38,701 nucleotides of DNA, from positions 1-38,701 of the forward strand of contig JAPOYT010000044.1 of NCBI GenBank assembly GCA_026706445.1. The letters are read 5' to 3'. A program made the translations under genes and the position numbers. The notes under the pieces are model-generated. The model ran no database searches. It was not told where the DNA came from and worked only from the letters and a program-made list of their open reading frames with translations. Shown here one piece after another: positions 1-9,159 of the stretch. The stretch's first letter is position 1. Each line of letters opens with the position of its first letter. The DNA comes from Chloroflexota bacterium (GTDB lineage: Bacteria; Chloroflexota; Anaerolineae; Aggregatilineales; Phototrophicaceae).

Positions 1-102
1 TCGGTGTCCTCGGTGGTAAAGCTTTTTGTGTTTCAACCGAAAAGGATACACTTCCTGTCGCTCTGGCACAGCGAGCCATCTACGATTTCAGGGCAAAGCG
101 AC

Positions 103-108
103 TATAAT
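103..108 (+). promoter_or_regulatory. Probable -10 element of glgB
   Basis: A perfect TATAAT lies 39 bp before the glgB start chosen here (148). No convincing -35 hexamer is seen 16-18 bp upstream. The hexamer lies inside the open reading frame that extends upstream from 148, so if it is a real promoter the longer translation is excluded. Confidence 0.4.
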
Positions 109-147
109 GCGCTAAGTGATGTCGAAATGAGCCCGCAAGGATTACGC

Positions 148-2343
148 ATGTCTTTGGCGCTACATCCGGAGGCGATTGAGGCGCTCGTCAGTGGCGAGAT
201 CGGCGCGCCATCGTCGCTGCTTGGCCGGCATCGGCAGGGGGATGAGGTATCGATTCGCGCGTTTCGCCCCTGGGCGAAGCAGGTGGATCTGGTGAACGAA
301 GCGAACGGCGAGCGCGTAAGCATGGAGCGATGCCACGCGGATGGACTCTACATCGCCGAATTAGACGCTACCTGGGCGGAGGCGCAATATCATTTCGTGG
401 CGATCACGGCAGAAGGCGGCGGCGAAACCTTCGGCGATCCCTATCGTTATCCGCCACTGCTGACCGAATACGATATCTATCTCTTCAGCCAGGGCAGGCA
501 TCGCGAAATCTACCTGAAGCTGGGCGCGCATAGACGCGAGATTGACGGCGCCTGCGGAATCAATTTCGCTGTTTGGGCGCCCAACTGCTACAAGGTCGCG
601 GTAATCGGCGACTTCAACCAGTGGGACCCGCGTACGCACATAATGGAAAACAATAAGGAATCCGGCATCTGGGAGATTTTCGTGCCGTACCTGGACGAAG
701 GCGCGCGTTACAAATTCGAAATCCGCTCGCATAACCGGGGTTATCGCGCGCAGAAAGCCGATCCTTACGGCGTTTATGCCGAACTTCGTCCGCTGACGGC
801 GTCCATCGTTTACGACATTGATCGCTATGCGTGGAACGACAGCGACTGGATGGGCGCCCGCGAGCGGAACGACCCGCTGTCGCAGCCGATGAATATCTAC
901 GAACTGCACTTGGGCTCCTGGCGACGCAAGGACGGCGGCGACTTTCTTACGTACCGCGAACTGGCTGACGAGCTGGTTCCTTATCTCATCGACATGGGTT
1001 ACACCCACCTGGAATTGCTGCCGGTGGCCGAGCATCCGCTGGATGCTTCCTGGGGCTATCAAGTGACGGGCTATTTCGCGCCGACCAGCCGCTACGGCGC
1101 GCCGTCCGACTTCATGTACCTGGTAGACCGTTGCCATCAGAGCAATATCGCCGTCATCCTCGATTGGGTGCCGGCTCATTTCCCCAAAGACGATTTCGGG
1201 CTGAACTATTTTGATGGCACGCATCTCTACAGCCATGAAGAGCCGCTGCAAGGCGAACATCCCGATTGGGGCACGATGGTCTTCAACTACGCGCGCAGCG
1301 AAGTGCGCAGTTTTCTGCTATCCAACGCGCTATTCTGGCTGAAGAAGTATCATATTGACGGTTTGCGCGTGGATGCCGTCTCGTCGATGATTTACCTCAA
1401 TTTCTCGCGCGAAGACGGTGACTGGATCCCCAATGAATATGGGGGGAGCGAGAATCTGGCGGCGCTCGCCTTCCTGCGCGAGTTCAACGAGGCGGTGCAT
1501 GCGGAAGCGCCCGGCGCCATCACCATCGCCGAAGAATCGACATCTTGGCCGATGGTCTCGCGCCCGACCTATATTGGCGGGCTCGGATTCACATTAAAGT
1601 GGAATATGGGCTGGATGCACGATACGCTCGCCTATATGGCGCGGGAGACGGCGCATCGGCGCTTTCATCATCACCAGATCACCTTCGCCCTGCTCTACGC
1701 CTTCAGCGAGAATTTCGTCCTGCCGATGTCCCACGATGAAGTGGTGCACATGAAAGGCTCGCTGATCGGCAAGCTGCCTGGAGACTATTGGCAGAAGTTC
1801 GCCGGATTGCGTCTGCTATTCGGCTACCAATACACGCAGGTCGGCAAAGTGCTGAATTTCATGGGCAATGAATTCGGCCAATTCGCAGAATGGAGCGAGG
1901 AACGCAGCCTGGACTGGCATTTGCTCGAATATGAAAAACACGCGCAAATGCAAGCCTGGGCGCGGGACCTCAACCATCTCTATCGCGAGCAGCCGGCGCT
2001 CTGGCAAGTTGACTTTGCGCCGGACGGTTTCCGCTGGATTGAAGCGAACGACGCCGAAAATTGCGTCTACAGCTTTATCCGCTACGCCGACGACCCAAGC
2101 AACTTTCTGGTGGTTGTTCTGAATTACACACCGGTTGTGCGCGAGCATTACCGCATCGGTGCGCCTGCGCCGGGTCATTATCGCGAGCTGCTCAACAGCG
2201 ATGCCAGCTATTACGGCGGCGGCAATGTCGGCAATGAAGGCGGCGTGCACAGTGACGACCTGGCATCTCATGGCTTGCCGTACAGCATCAGCTTGCGTCT
2301 TCCGCCGCTGGCGATTCTCATTTTGAAGATCCGAGAGCGGTAA
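148..2343 (+). CDS. glgB: 1,4-alpha-glucan branching enzyme GlgB
   Basis: Forms alpha-1,6 branches in glycogen by cutting an alpha-1,4 chain and transferring it; acts in the cytoplasm. The 731-residue product is close to E. coli GlgB (728). It has an N-terminal CBM48-like beta-sandwich region, then a GH13 barrel. The conserved GLRVDAV motif places the nucleophile at Asp409, the AEEST motif the acid/base at Glu462, and the MSHDEVVH motif follows. The 53-residue spacing between the two catalytic residues matches E. coli (405/458). The frame is open back to position 4, but ATG 148 is preceded by AAGGA (137-141) at good spacing and lies downstream of a TATAAT. ATG 127 is the alternative start. 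No other glycogen gene is in the window; the 3' end converges on the MFS gene. Confidence 0.95.
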   Translation: MSLALHPEAIEALVSGEIGAPSSLLGRHRQGDEVSIRAFRPWAKQVDLVNEANGERVSMERCHADGLYIAELDATWAEAQYHFVAITAEGGGETFGDPYRYPPLLTEYDIYLFSQGRHREIYLKLGAHRREIDGACGINFAVWAPNCYKVAVIGDFNQWDPRTHIMENNKESGIWEIFVPYLDEGARYKFEIRSHNRGYRAQKADPYGVYAELRPLTASIVYDIDRYAWNDSDWMGARERNDPLSQPMNIYELHLGSWRRKDGGDFLTYRELADELVPYLIDMGYTHLELLPVAEHPLDASWGYQVTGYFAPTSRYGAPSDFMYLVDRCHQSNIAVILDWVPAHFPKDDFGLNYFDGTHLYSHEEPLQGEHPDWGTMVFNYARSEVRSFLLSNALFWLKKYHIDGLRVDAVSSMIYLNFSREDGDWIPNEYGGSENLAALAFLREFNEAVHAEAPGAITIAEESTSWPMVSRPTYIGGLGFTLKWNMGWMHDTLAYMARETAHRRFHHHQITFALLYAFSENFVLPMSHDEVVHMKGSLIGKLPGDYWQKFAGLRLLFGYQYTQVGKVLNFMGNEFGQFAEWSEERSLDWHLLEYEKHAQMQAWARDLNHLYREQPALWQVDFAPDGFRWIEANDAENCVYSFIRYADDPSNFLVVVLNYTPVVREHYRIGAPAPGHYRELLNSDASYYGGGNVGNEGGVHSDDLASHGLPYSISLRLPPLAILILKIRER

Positions 2344-2356
2344 GGAAGGCAATACA

Positions 2357-2400
2357 TTTTTTGCCACCGAGGACACCGAGAATGCAGAGGACACAGAGTC
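2357..2400. repeat. Dispersed purine-rich repeat (GAGGACACnGAG type), copy 1
   Basis: A T-run is followed by CACCGAGGACACCGAG and AGAGGACACAGAG, made of degenerate units of about 9-10 bp. It sits between the convergent glgB and MFS genes. Related copies are at 5739-5774 and 15285-15330, always intergenic. Repeats of this general appearance are common in several bacterial phyla; their function is unknown to me. Confidence 0.6.
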
Positions 2401-2462
2401 TCGTGATGGTCGAGCAGGAGGAGGGCGAATTTCGCCCGTACTCGTGCCGTCAATCGTGAAGG

Positions 2463-3758
2463 CTAGCTTTCACTCTTGCGGCCTGGGGGTGGAGTGAGCA
2501 TAGCTGCTACTAGAACGAGCAGGCACAATCCCGCGCCGAGCCACAGCACCGGTTCGTAGTCGCCGCTCAAGTCAAAGCTCAAACCGAAGATTGCCGGACC
2601 GAGCGCGCTGCCGATGACGCTAGCGGTATAGACAAAGCCGCGTATCTCGCCCTGGAAACGGCGCCCGAAGAGGTTGGGCCAGACGGCGCCATCAAAAACA
2701 TAGCCGATGCCCATGCCAAAGCCAAAAGCCAGCGCATACATGATGAGCAGCCAGGAATCCCGCATGACCATCGCCAGCGCGCAGGCGCTGAGCAATGCCA
2801 GCATTTGCAAAGCGGCCACGTAAGAAGGTTTGACACGGTCAATCAGGTAGCCAGCGAGCAGCGCTGAACCAGCGGCGAAGAGCGATATCAGGGCGAAGGT
2901 CTCGGTGGTGACCTGGGCGCTATGGTCGAGCAGCCCAAATATCGAGACTTGGTGCAAGATCAGCCCGGTGCCCCAGGCGGACGGTAAAATGCGCGCGGCA
3001 ATGAAGACCCAAAGGATGGGTGTGCGGATCGCCTCAGCCAGCGTCCAATTCTCCTCATTGTCAATTGGTTGGTCTTTTACATCACCCGGCTGGCTCGCGG
3101 CATTGTCAGGCAGCAATCCATATTGCTCGGGCCGATTTCGCATCAACAAGGCGAAAGACGGTATCACCAGCGCGGCCACGCCGACGCCCATGACGATGAA
3201 CACCTGCCGCCAATCCAGCGATTCCAGCAAAAGCCGCAGCAGATTGACATAAATGCCTTGAAACAGGACGAAAACCAGCGCCAGGAGCGCCACCATTCGC
3301 CCGCGACGCTGGCGAAACCAGTTGGCCACTGCGGTTGAGCTCACTAGCGTCAGGGCGCCCTGCCCCAAACCGCGCATGCCGGCGAAAGCGAAGAAAAGCA
3401 TGATCGGTCCGTTGATGAGCGAGCTCAACATTAGCACGATGAAAAAAAGTACCCCGACCGCCACGCCAACGTAACGGTTGCCCAAAGAATCAATCCGCCG
3501 GCCGACCCAGGTCAGCCCCAGCGAGGCGACGAAGGTGCCCGCGCCATAGAGACTGCTGACGGTGGTCCGGTCGAGCCCGAAGTCCTCGATGAAGAAGTCC
3601 ATAAAGAGCGAGACGGAGAAGCTCTGGCCAGGCGAGCTGCAGATGGCGCCGATCAAGGCGACAAGCCAGACGATCCAGCCATAATAGACGGGGCTGGCGG
3701 CCACCAGCCTGCTTGCGCCCGGTACGCGGGGCGTCAGAAGTCTCACGGTTTTGCGCAT
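2463..3758 (-). CDS. MFS transporter, oxalate/formate antiporter-like (OFA/MCT type)
   Basis: Predicted 12-helix major facilitator of 431 residues in the cytoplasmic membrane. The opening YYGWIVW segment followed by a helix resembles the OFA/monocarboxylate branch of the superfamily. The cytoplasmic loop-2 motif is present in weak form (GRRIDSLGNR), and the long charged central loop (DVKDQPIDNEENW) separates the two halves. The reading frame extends to 3830, but a TATAAT lies inside that extension, so I start at ATG 3758 (MRKTV). The gene is divergent from fhs, which uses formate, making a small carboxylate such as formate a reasonable but unproven substrate. The family call is moderately sure; the substrate is inference. 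Confidence 0.75.
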   Translation of the reverse strand: MRKTVRLLTPRVPGASRLVAASPVYYGWIVWLVALIGAICSSPGQSFSVSLFMDFFIEDFGLDRTTVSSLYGAGTFVASLGLTWVGRRIDSLGNRYVGVAVGVLFFIVLMLSSLINGPIMLFFAFAGMRGLGQGALTLVSSTAVANWFRQRRGRMVALLALVFVLFQGIYVNLLRLLLESLDWRQVFIVMGVGVAALVIPSFALLMRNRPEQYGLLPDNAASQPGDVKDQPIDNEENWTLAEAIRTPILWVFIAARILPSAWGTGLILHQVSIFGLLDHSAQVTTETFALISLFAAGSALLAGYLIDRVKPSYVAALQMLALLSACALAMVMRDSWLLIMYALAFGFGMGIGYVFDGAVWPNLFGRRFQGEIRGFVYTASVIGSALGPAIFGLSFDLSGDYEPVLWLGAGLCLLVLVAAMLTPPPGRKSES

Positions 3759-3783
3759 CTCGTTAGCGTATGCAATGCGCAAG

Positions 3784-3812
3784 ATTATAAAACTCTGGCG
3801 GAGAAATGACAG
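3784..3812 (-). promoter_or_regulatory. Promoter of the MFS transporter gene
   Basis: On the minus strand CTGTCA (3812-3807) and a perfect TATAAT (3789-3784) are separated by 17 bp. The -10 lies 25 bp before ATG 3758. The spacing is ideal and the -35 matches 4 of 6 positions. Confidence 0.55.
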
Positions 3813-3950
3813 CCAATCTGATTGCCTCATGTTAGAATCGACGCTTAATATGATAGAGTTAAAATATAGACTGCCTGTTCAAATTGGCTCGCCGCCGAGC
3901 CCTTGGCTCACCATTGCCACCATCATTTTTTCCGCGAAGGCTGACGACCA

Positions 3951-5654
3951 ATGACGATCCCAACAGACCTCACGATTGCCCAGAGCGCCAAGCTGGTTCA
4001 CATCAATGAAATCGCTGAACAGATGGGGCTCGACCCGGATACCGACCTGGAACATTACGGCAAGCATGTAGCCAAGATCAACCTCGAAGCGCTTGCCCGT
4101 TTGCAATCGCGACCGAACGCCAAATACGTCGATGTAACCGCCATTACGCCGACGCCCCTGGGCGAAGGCAAATCGACCACTACCGTCGGCATTGGCCAGG
4201 CGATGAAGCACATCGGCAAGAAAGCCATCATCACGGTGCGCCAGCCGTCGCAAGGTCCAACTTTTGGCATCAAAGGCGGCGCGGCCGGCGGCGGTTACAG
4301 TCAGATCGTGCCGATGGAGAATTTTAATCTGCATCTGACTGGCGACATCCACGCCATCAGCGCGGCGCATAACCTGATCGCGGCCATGCTGGACGCGCAT
4401 ATCTATCACGGCAACGCGCTAAATGTAGATATCCACAATATCGATTGGCGCCGCGTGGTCGACCTCAATGACCGCGCGCTGCGCAATATCATCGTCGGTT
4501 TGGGGGCGCGCTTTGACGGCGTGCCGCGGCAATCGGGCTATGATATCACGGTCGCATCCGAGATTATGGCGATTTTGGCGCTGACCACCTCGCTGCAGGA
4601 TATGCGCCAGCGCATCGGCAAGATGGTGGTCGCCTACGACCGCGACAAGAATCCGATCACGGCTGAGGACATCGGGGCGGCCGGCGCCGCTACGGTGCTG
4701 ATGAAAGAAGCGATCAAGCCCAATCTGATGCAGACGCTGGAAAATACGCCGGCGCTGGTGCACGCCGGTCCCTTCGCCAACATCGCCCACGGCAATTCTT
4801 CCATCATCGCCGATATGATCGCGATGAAATGCGGCGACTATGTGGTCACTGAATCCGGCTTCGGCGCCGACATCGGGGCGGAGAAATTCTTCAATATCAA
4901 ATCGCGCGTCAGCGGCTTGAAGCCCAACGCCGTCGTGCTGGTGGCCACCATCCGCGCGCTAAAGGCGCATACCGGCAAGTACACCATCATCCCGGGTCGT
5001 CCGATAGATCCCGCGCTGAAGGCAGAGAACGTCGCCGATGTAGAAGCGGGCTCGGCGAATATGGCGCGCCACCTGGAGAATCTCAAGAAATTCGGTGTCA
5101 ATCCGGTGGTCGCCATCAATGTCTTCGCCGATGATACCGCGGTGGAAATCGATGCCCTGCGTGAAATCGCATTGGCTCATGGCGCGACGGGCGTGGCGGT
5201 GGCGCGGCACTGGGCGGAGGGCGGCGCGGGCGCGGCGGATCTGGCTGAGATGATCGTCTCCGCTTGTGAGATGCCAAATGAGTTTCGCCTGCTCTACCCG
5301 GATGACATGTCGATCAAGGACAAAATCGAAACCATCGCGGGCGAAATCTACCATGCCGATGGCGTCGATTACGCGCCGATCGTCAGTCGCAAGATCCGCC
5401 AATACGAAGAACAGGGACTGCGCTCGCTGCCGATCTGCATGGCAAAGACGCATCTCAGCCTGAGCGACAATCCCAAGCTGAAGGGCGCGCCCGATGGCTT
5501 CCGCATCAGCATCACCGACATTCGCGCTGCCGCGGGGGCGGGTTTCATTTATCCGCTTTGCGGCGATGTGCGCACGATGCCGGGTTTGGGTCGGCGTCCA
5601 GCGGCGATGAATGTCGATATTGACGAAGACGGGGTAGTTGTTGGTTTATTCTAG
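3951..5654 (+). CDS. fhs: Formate-tetrahydrofolate ligase
   Basis: ATP-dependent conversion of formate and tetrahydrofolate to 10-formyltetrahydrofolate, feeding one-carbon metabolism or the methyl branch of the Wood-Ljungdahl pathway. The 567-residue length matches bacterial monofunctional enzymes (about 555-560). The P-loop region TPLGEGKST lies near residue 65 and is followed by the family-typical QPSQGPTFGIKGGAAGGG stretch. The C-terminus PGLGRRPAAMNVDID is also characteristic. ATG 3951 has GAAGG about 10 bp upstream. It stands alone between the divergent transporter and the pyr operon; no folD, metF or CO-dehydrogenase gene is nearby, so its pathway role cannot be decided here. Confidence 0.97.
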   Translation: MTIPTDLTIAQSAKLVHINEIAEQMGLDPDTDLEHYGKHVAKINLEALARLQSRPNAKYVDVTAITPTPLGEGKSTTTVGIGQAMKHIGKKAIITVRQPSQGPTFGIKGGAAGGGYSQIVPMENFNLHLTGDIHAISAAHNLIAAMLDAHIYHGNALNVDIHNIDWRRVVDLNDRALRNIIVGLGARFDGVPRQSGYDITVASEIMAILALTTSLQDMRQRIGKMVVAYDRDKNPITAEDIGAAGAATVLMKEAIKPNLMQTLENTPALVHAGPFANIAHGNSSIIADMIAMKCGDYVVTESGFGADIGAEKFFNIKSRVSGLKPNAVVLVATIRALKAHTGKYTIIPGRPIDPALKAENVADVEAGSANMARHLENLKKFGVNPVVAINVFADDTAVEIDALREIALAHGATGVAVARHWAEGGAGAADLAEMIVSACEMPNEFRLLYPDDMSIKDKIETIAGEIYHADGVDYAPIVSRKIRQYEEQGLRSLPICMAKTHLSLSDNPKLKGAPDGFRISITDIRAAAGAGFIYPLCGDVRTMPGLGRRPAAMNVDIDEDGVVVGLF

Positions 5655-5738
5655 TTGGAATTCGCCATTCAATCGAAACAGCGCCAAGGGGGCGTGAATG
5701 ATCTCGCGTTCATGACATTATGCCTGCAAGGCGTAGTG

Positions 5739-5774
5739 TTTTTCACCACTGAGGACACCGAGGATATACAGAGG
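5739..5774. repeat. Dispersed purine-rich repeat, copy 2
   Basis: TTTTTCACCACTGAGGACAC and the bases after it, through a CAGAGG unit, match the repeat at 2357-2400 in its first half. It lies in the 189-bp gap between fhs and pyrB, upstream of the pyr ribosome binding site. I see no clear attenuator, PyrR-type anti-terminator or intrinsic terminator in this leader. Confidence 0.55.
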
Positions 5775-5843
5775 CATCAGCGGGTTCATGCTTAGCGAAG
5801 GCAAAATGCGCTCGGAATTACCGCTACGTGAAAGGAGGTCTCA

Positions 5844-6908
5844 TTGACAGAGGCAGCAATCAGCGAATCATCAATTAGCCGCCACGCTTTCCATTATCAG
5901 CCGCCGGCGATCAATGGCGACTTCCTGGGCAAGCACATCATCTCCGTTGACCAATTCCAGCGGCGCGACCTCGACATCCTCTTTGACGCCGCCACATCCA
6001 TCCGCAAGCGCATAGGCGCCCAGGACCGCGGCTTGACCGAACTCTGCGCCGGCAAAGTGATGGCATCGCTGTTTTTTGAAGCGAGCACGCGCACCGATAT
6101 GTCCTTCCAGGCGGCGATGCGGCGGCTGGGCGGCGATGTGATCGCCGTCAGCAACGGCGTACGCTTTAGTTCGATGTACAAAGGCGAAAACCTGTCTGAT
6201 ACGATCCGCGCCACCGGCTGCTACTCGGATGTGATCGTGCTGCGCCACCCGGAAATCGGCTCGTCTTACGAAGCCGGCTATTATCTCGACCTGCTTAATG
6301 GGCGCATCGACAATCCGACGGTCGCCATCAGCGGCGGCGATGGCATCGGCGAGCATCCGACCCAAGCCCTGCTCGATATCTTCACCATATTCGACCAGAA
6401 GAAATCGCTGGACGGCTTGACCATCACCCTGGTGGGCGATCTCAAGCATGGCCGGACGGTGCATTCCCTGGCCAAGCTGATCGCTTACTACGACGCCGCT
6501 GATGTGCGGCTCTGCCTGGTGGCGCCGGCGAACCTGGCGATGCCGAGCGAGATCACCGACCTGGTCAAAGCGCGCGGCATCTCGCTCCGCCAAAGCGAGG
6601 AGCTAATGGATGTCATCGCCGAGACCGATGTCATCTATTGGACGCGCATACAAGAAGAACGATTCGAAGACGCCAGCGAATACAGCCGAATCAAGGACCG
6701 CTTCATCATGACGCCCGATCTGCTGTCCTGGGCGCCGTCCGATGCCATTCTGATGCACCCATTGCCGCGCAAGCACGAAATGGGCAGTCGCGAAGATCAC
6801 GACATCCTGGACAGCGATCGGCGCTCGATTTATTTTGAACAGATGGAGAACGGCATGTTCGTGCGCATGGCGCTGCTGGTCAAGGTGCTGCGCGGAGTTT
6901 ATGTCTGA
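5844..6908 (+). CDS. pyrB: Aspartate carbamoyltransferase catalytic subunit
   Basis: Condenses carbamoyl phosphate and aspartate to N-carbamoyl-aspartate, the first committed pyrimidine step. The product has 354 residues, longer than E. coli PyrB (311), with about 25 extra N-terminal residues. The carbamoyl-phosphate loop STRT is at 81-84, followed by the KGENLSDT loop, the HPTQALLD motif and HPLPR near the C-terminus. The start is TTG 5844, fixed by a near-perfect Shine-Dalgarno AAAGGAGGT (5831-5839). No pyrI is present next to it. The stop overlaps the pyrC start by one base (TGATG), so the operon is translationally coupled from here on. Confidence 0.96.
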   Translation: MTEAAISESSISRHAFHYQPPAINGDFLGKHIISVDQFQRRDLDILFDAATSIRKRIGAQDRGLTELCAGKVMASLFFEASTRTDMSFQAAMRRLGGDVIAVSNGVRFSSMYKGENLSDTIRATGCYSDVIVLRHPEIGSSYEAGYYLDLLNGRIDNPTVAISGGDGIGEHPTQALLDIFTIFDQKKSLDGLTITLVGDLKHGRTVHSLAKLIAYYDAADVRLCLVAPANLAMPSEITDLVKARGISLRQSEELMDVIAETDVIYWTRIQEERFEDASEYSRIKDRFIMTPDLLSWAPSDAILMHPLPRKHEMGSREDHDILDSDRRSIYFEQMENGMFVRMALLVKVLRGVYV

Positions 6909-7984
6909 TGCCGCAAATCAAGATCCAGGGCATGATCGACCCGCATACCCACCTGCGCGATCTTGATTGGTCTCACAAAGCCACATTCGCCTCGGAAACG
7001 AAAGCGGCCATCGCCGGCGGATATTGGGCCGTCTTCGACATGCCCAATACGGCGCCCTCAACGATTGACGACGCCCGCTTGACGGAAAAGCTGGCGCGCA
7101 TCGACAAGCAGGCGCACTGCGATTTCGGGCTATATTTCGGCGCCTCGCAAGCCGACAACAGCGCCGAATACGAGCGGATTGCCGGGCGCGTCTGCGGGCT
7201 AAAGATCTACAATAATTCGACCACGGGCGACTTGCTGATCGACTCCAGCGCCATGCGCGAGCGCCACTACCGCGCCTGGACCACCAACCGCCTGATCGCC
7301 GTACACGCCGAGGGAGCAACGGTGGCGAATATTCTCGATCTGGTGCGAAAATACCGCCAGCCGACCCACTTCCTGCATATCAGCAGCGAGTATGAAATCA
7401 ATTTGCTGACGCAGGCGAAGCGGGACGGCTTGCCGATCACGGTGGGGGTATGCCCGCATCATCTGTTTCTGTCCGAAGAAGACTTGCCCGCCTTGGGCGG
7501 TTTTGGGCGAATGAAGCCGGAACTCAAGCGAAAATCGGATCAGCGCGCGCTCTGGCGAGCGATTCGGCTAGGCGTAGTCGATATCATCGAATCCGATCAC
7601 GCGCCGCATACAAAAGCGGAAAAACTAGCTGAGCCGCCAGCATCCGGGGTACCGGGATTGGAAACGACATTGCCGCTGCTGATGCAAGCGGTGAAAGACG
7701 GACGCCTGCCGCTGCAGCAAGCTTGTGACATGGTTTCGCTCAATGTGCAGCGCATCTGGCGCATCACGCCCCTACCCAAAACCTACACGCTTGTCGACAC
7801 CGATCAGAGTTACGTCATTGACGGGCGGCAACTTAGGAGCAAATGCGGCTGGTCGCCCTTTGAGGGCATGCGCGTCTGCGGTAAAGTCCTTGAAGTCTGG
7901 ATTCGGGGCCACCAAGTTTACGATGGAGAAAATGTCTTGTGCGAGGCCGGTTTCGGCCGCAATCTTTTTGGGTTTGTCGCATGA
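6908..7984 (+). CDS. pyrC: Dihydroorotase
   Basis: Zinc-dependent amidohydrolase that cyclises carbamoyl-aspartate to dihydroorotate. The 358-residue product carries DPHTHLRD with metal ligands His13 and His15. GLKIYNNSTTG carries Lys99 as the likely carboxylated bridging lysine. Further likely ligands are His133 or His157, and Asp230 in SDHAPHT. The GVPGLETTLPLL segment after the last ligand is typical of the family. The length is between the usual class I (about 425) and class II (about 345) enzymes. It is second in pyrBCDEF; its start overlaps the pyrB stop and its stop overlaps the pyrD start (ATGA). Confidence 0.94.
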   Translation: MPQIKIQGMIDPHTHLRDLDWSHKATFASETKAAIAGGYWAVFDMPNTAPSTIDDARLTEKLARIDKQAHCDFGLYFGASQADNSAEYERIAGRVCGLKIYNNSTTGDLLIDSSAMRERHYRAWTTNRLIAVHAEGATVANILDLVRKYRQPTHFLHISSEYEINLLTQAKRDGLPITVGVCPHHLFLSEEDLPALGGFGRMKPELKRKSDQRALWRAIRLGVVDIIESDHAPHTKAEKLAEPPASGVPGLETTLPLLMQAVKDGRLPLQQACDMVSLNVQRIWRITPLPKTYTLVDTDQSYVIDGRQLRSKCGWSPFEGMRVCGKVLEVWIRGHQVYDGENVLCEAGFGRNLFGFVA

Positions 7985-9159
7985 GCGTCGCCTATAAATC
8001 TATTCTGCTGAAAACCCTGGATGCCGCCAGTCAGGCGCTTAACCGCCGTGTCGTATTTCGGCGATCGGCGCAGGACTCGCACGAAACCATTGTCCAAGCC
8101 CTCCGCGCTCTCGAACGCATACCACTGTCCAATGCGATTGCATCGGCTCTACACCAACTTACAGTCAGCAAAGCGCATCGGACTGTTGGCGGCGCGCGCC
8201 TGTCGCAACGACTGATTCTGGCGGCCGGACTGGTCAAGGGCGATGGCTTCGCCGATGAGCAAACGGCGATCACAGCGGCGGAATCGGGCGGCAATATTGT
8301 GCCGGGCTGGAGGATCGTGCCGGCGCTGGCAGGCGCGGTAGAATTCGGTTCCTTCACCCGTTATCCGCGGCTAGGGAACGCTGGAACGGTGGTCTGGCGA
8401 AATGAAGGGACGAAGTCGACGCAAAATCGCGTTGGTTTGCGCAATCCCGGCGCGCGGGCGGCTGCTATCTTCCTCGGCAAGCGCCGTCACGAGTTGCCAA
8501 AAGAATACGGCATCAACATCGCTGTGTCGCCCGGCGTCGACGATGTTGAGCAGCAGACAGTCGATGTCGTGGAAGCGCTAACGTTTTTTCTCGATGCCCG
8601 CGTTCATCCATGCTGGTTTACGCTCAATCTCAGCTGCCCCAATACCGAAGACGATCCGCAAGGGCATCAGTTGGAAGCGGAGACGAGGCAGCTATGCGGC
8701 GCTTTGGTGGAGCGTTTGCGCGCGCGCGACCTGGAGATTCCGCTTTGGGTCAAGGTCGGTCCCGGGCTGGCAAGGGAGCAATACCGCAGCTTAATGCGCA
8801 TCTTTCACGAGGTTGGCGTTAGAGCAGTCGTCGCTACCAACACACTGGCGCGACCAACACCGAGCGATGACACAATTCACGCGGGCGTCGGCGGCGGCGA
8901 TTTGTTTCCAGCGGCATTGGAGGCGGTGCGGCAATTGCTGGCGGAGAAAAATCGCTGCAATTACGCCGTCGATGTGATTGCTTGCGGCGGCATTCTTGAT
9001 GGCGCGAGCCTGCGGGAATATGAACGTTTGGGTGTCAAAGCGGCGCAATATTGGTCGGCGCTGGTCTATCGCGGTCCCTTTGCCGCCGCCATCATCGAAA
9101 GCGAATTGGCTGCACATGAATCCAAATACGAAGCGGTCCAGCGCGAAAGCCTTGCTTGA
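7981..9159 (+). CDS. pyrD: Divergent dihydroorotate dehydrogenase
   Basis: Oxidises dihydroorotate to orotate with FMN. The 392-residue product has an N-terminal helical segment (about 1-60; RVVFRRSAQDSHET followed by a leucine-rich helix) that resembles the quinone-binding N-terminus of class 2 enzymes. NRVGLRNPGA at 149-158 corresponds to the family's substrate motif. LNLSCPNT puts Cys219 where class 1 enzymes have the catalytic Cys and class 2 enzymes a Ser. The ACGGILDG and AAQYWSAL segments match the phosphate-binding end of the barrel. The start is ATG 7981, overlapping the pyrC stop by four bases; a longer frame from 7939 lies inside pyrC. Operon position makes the function nearly certain; the class and electron acceptor are open. 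Confidence 0.88.
   Translation: MSVAYKSILLKTLDAASQALNRRVVFRRSAQDSHETIVQALRALERIPLSNAIASALHQLTVSKAHRTVGGARLSQRLILAAGLVKGDGFADEQTAITAAESGGNIVPGWRIVPALAGAVEFGSFTRYPRLGNAGTVVWRNEGTKSTQNRVGLRNPGARAAAIFLGKRRHELPKEYGINIAVSPGVDDVEQQTVDVVEALTFFLDARVHPCWFTLNLSCPNTEDDPQGHQLEAETRQLCGALVERLRARDLEIPLWVKVGPGLAREQYRSLMRIFHEVGVRAVVATNTLARPTPSDDTIHAGVGGGDLFPAALEAVRQLLAEKNRCNYAVDVIACGGILDGASLREYERLGVKAAQYWSALVYRGPFAAAIIESELAAHESKYEAVQRESLA

Noticed and set aside
361..1260. 299-codon open frame opposite glgB
   Set aside because: Antisense to conserved branching-enzyme motifs; no independent support.
2357..2400. CRISPR-like repeats
   Set aside because: The GAGGACAC units are adjacent and degenerate, without unique spacers, and no cas gene is present.
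5666..5700. Inverted repeat CATTCA/TGAATG after fhs as a terminator
   Set aside because: The stem is weak with an internal bulge of 10 bases on one side only, and no T-tract follows.
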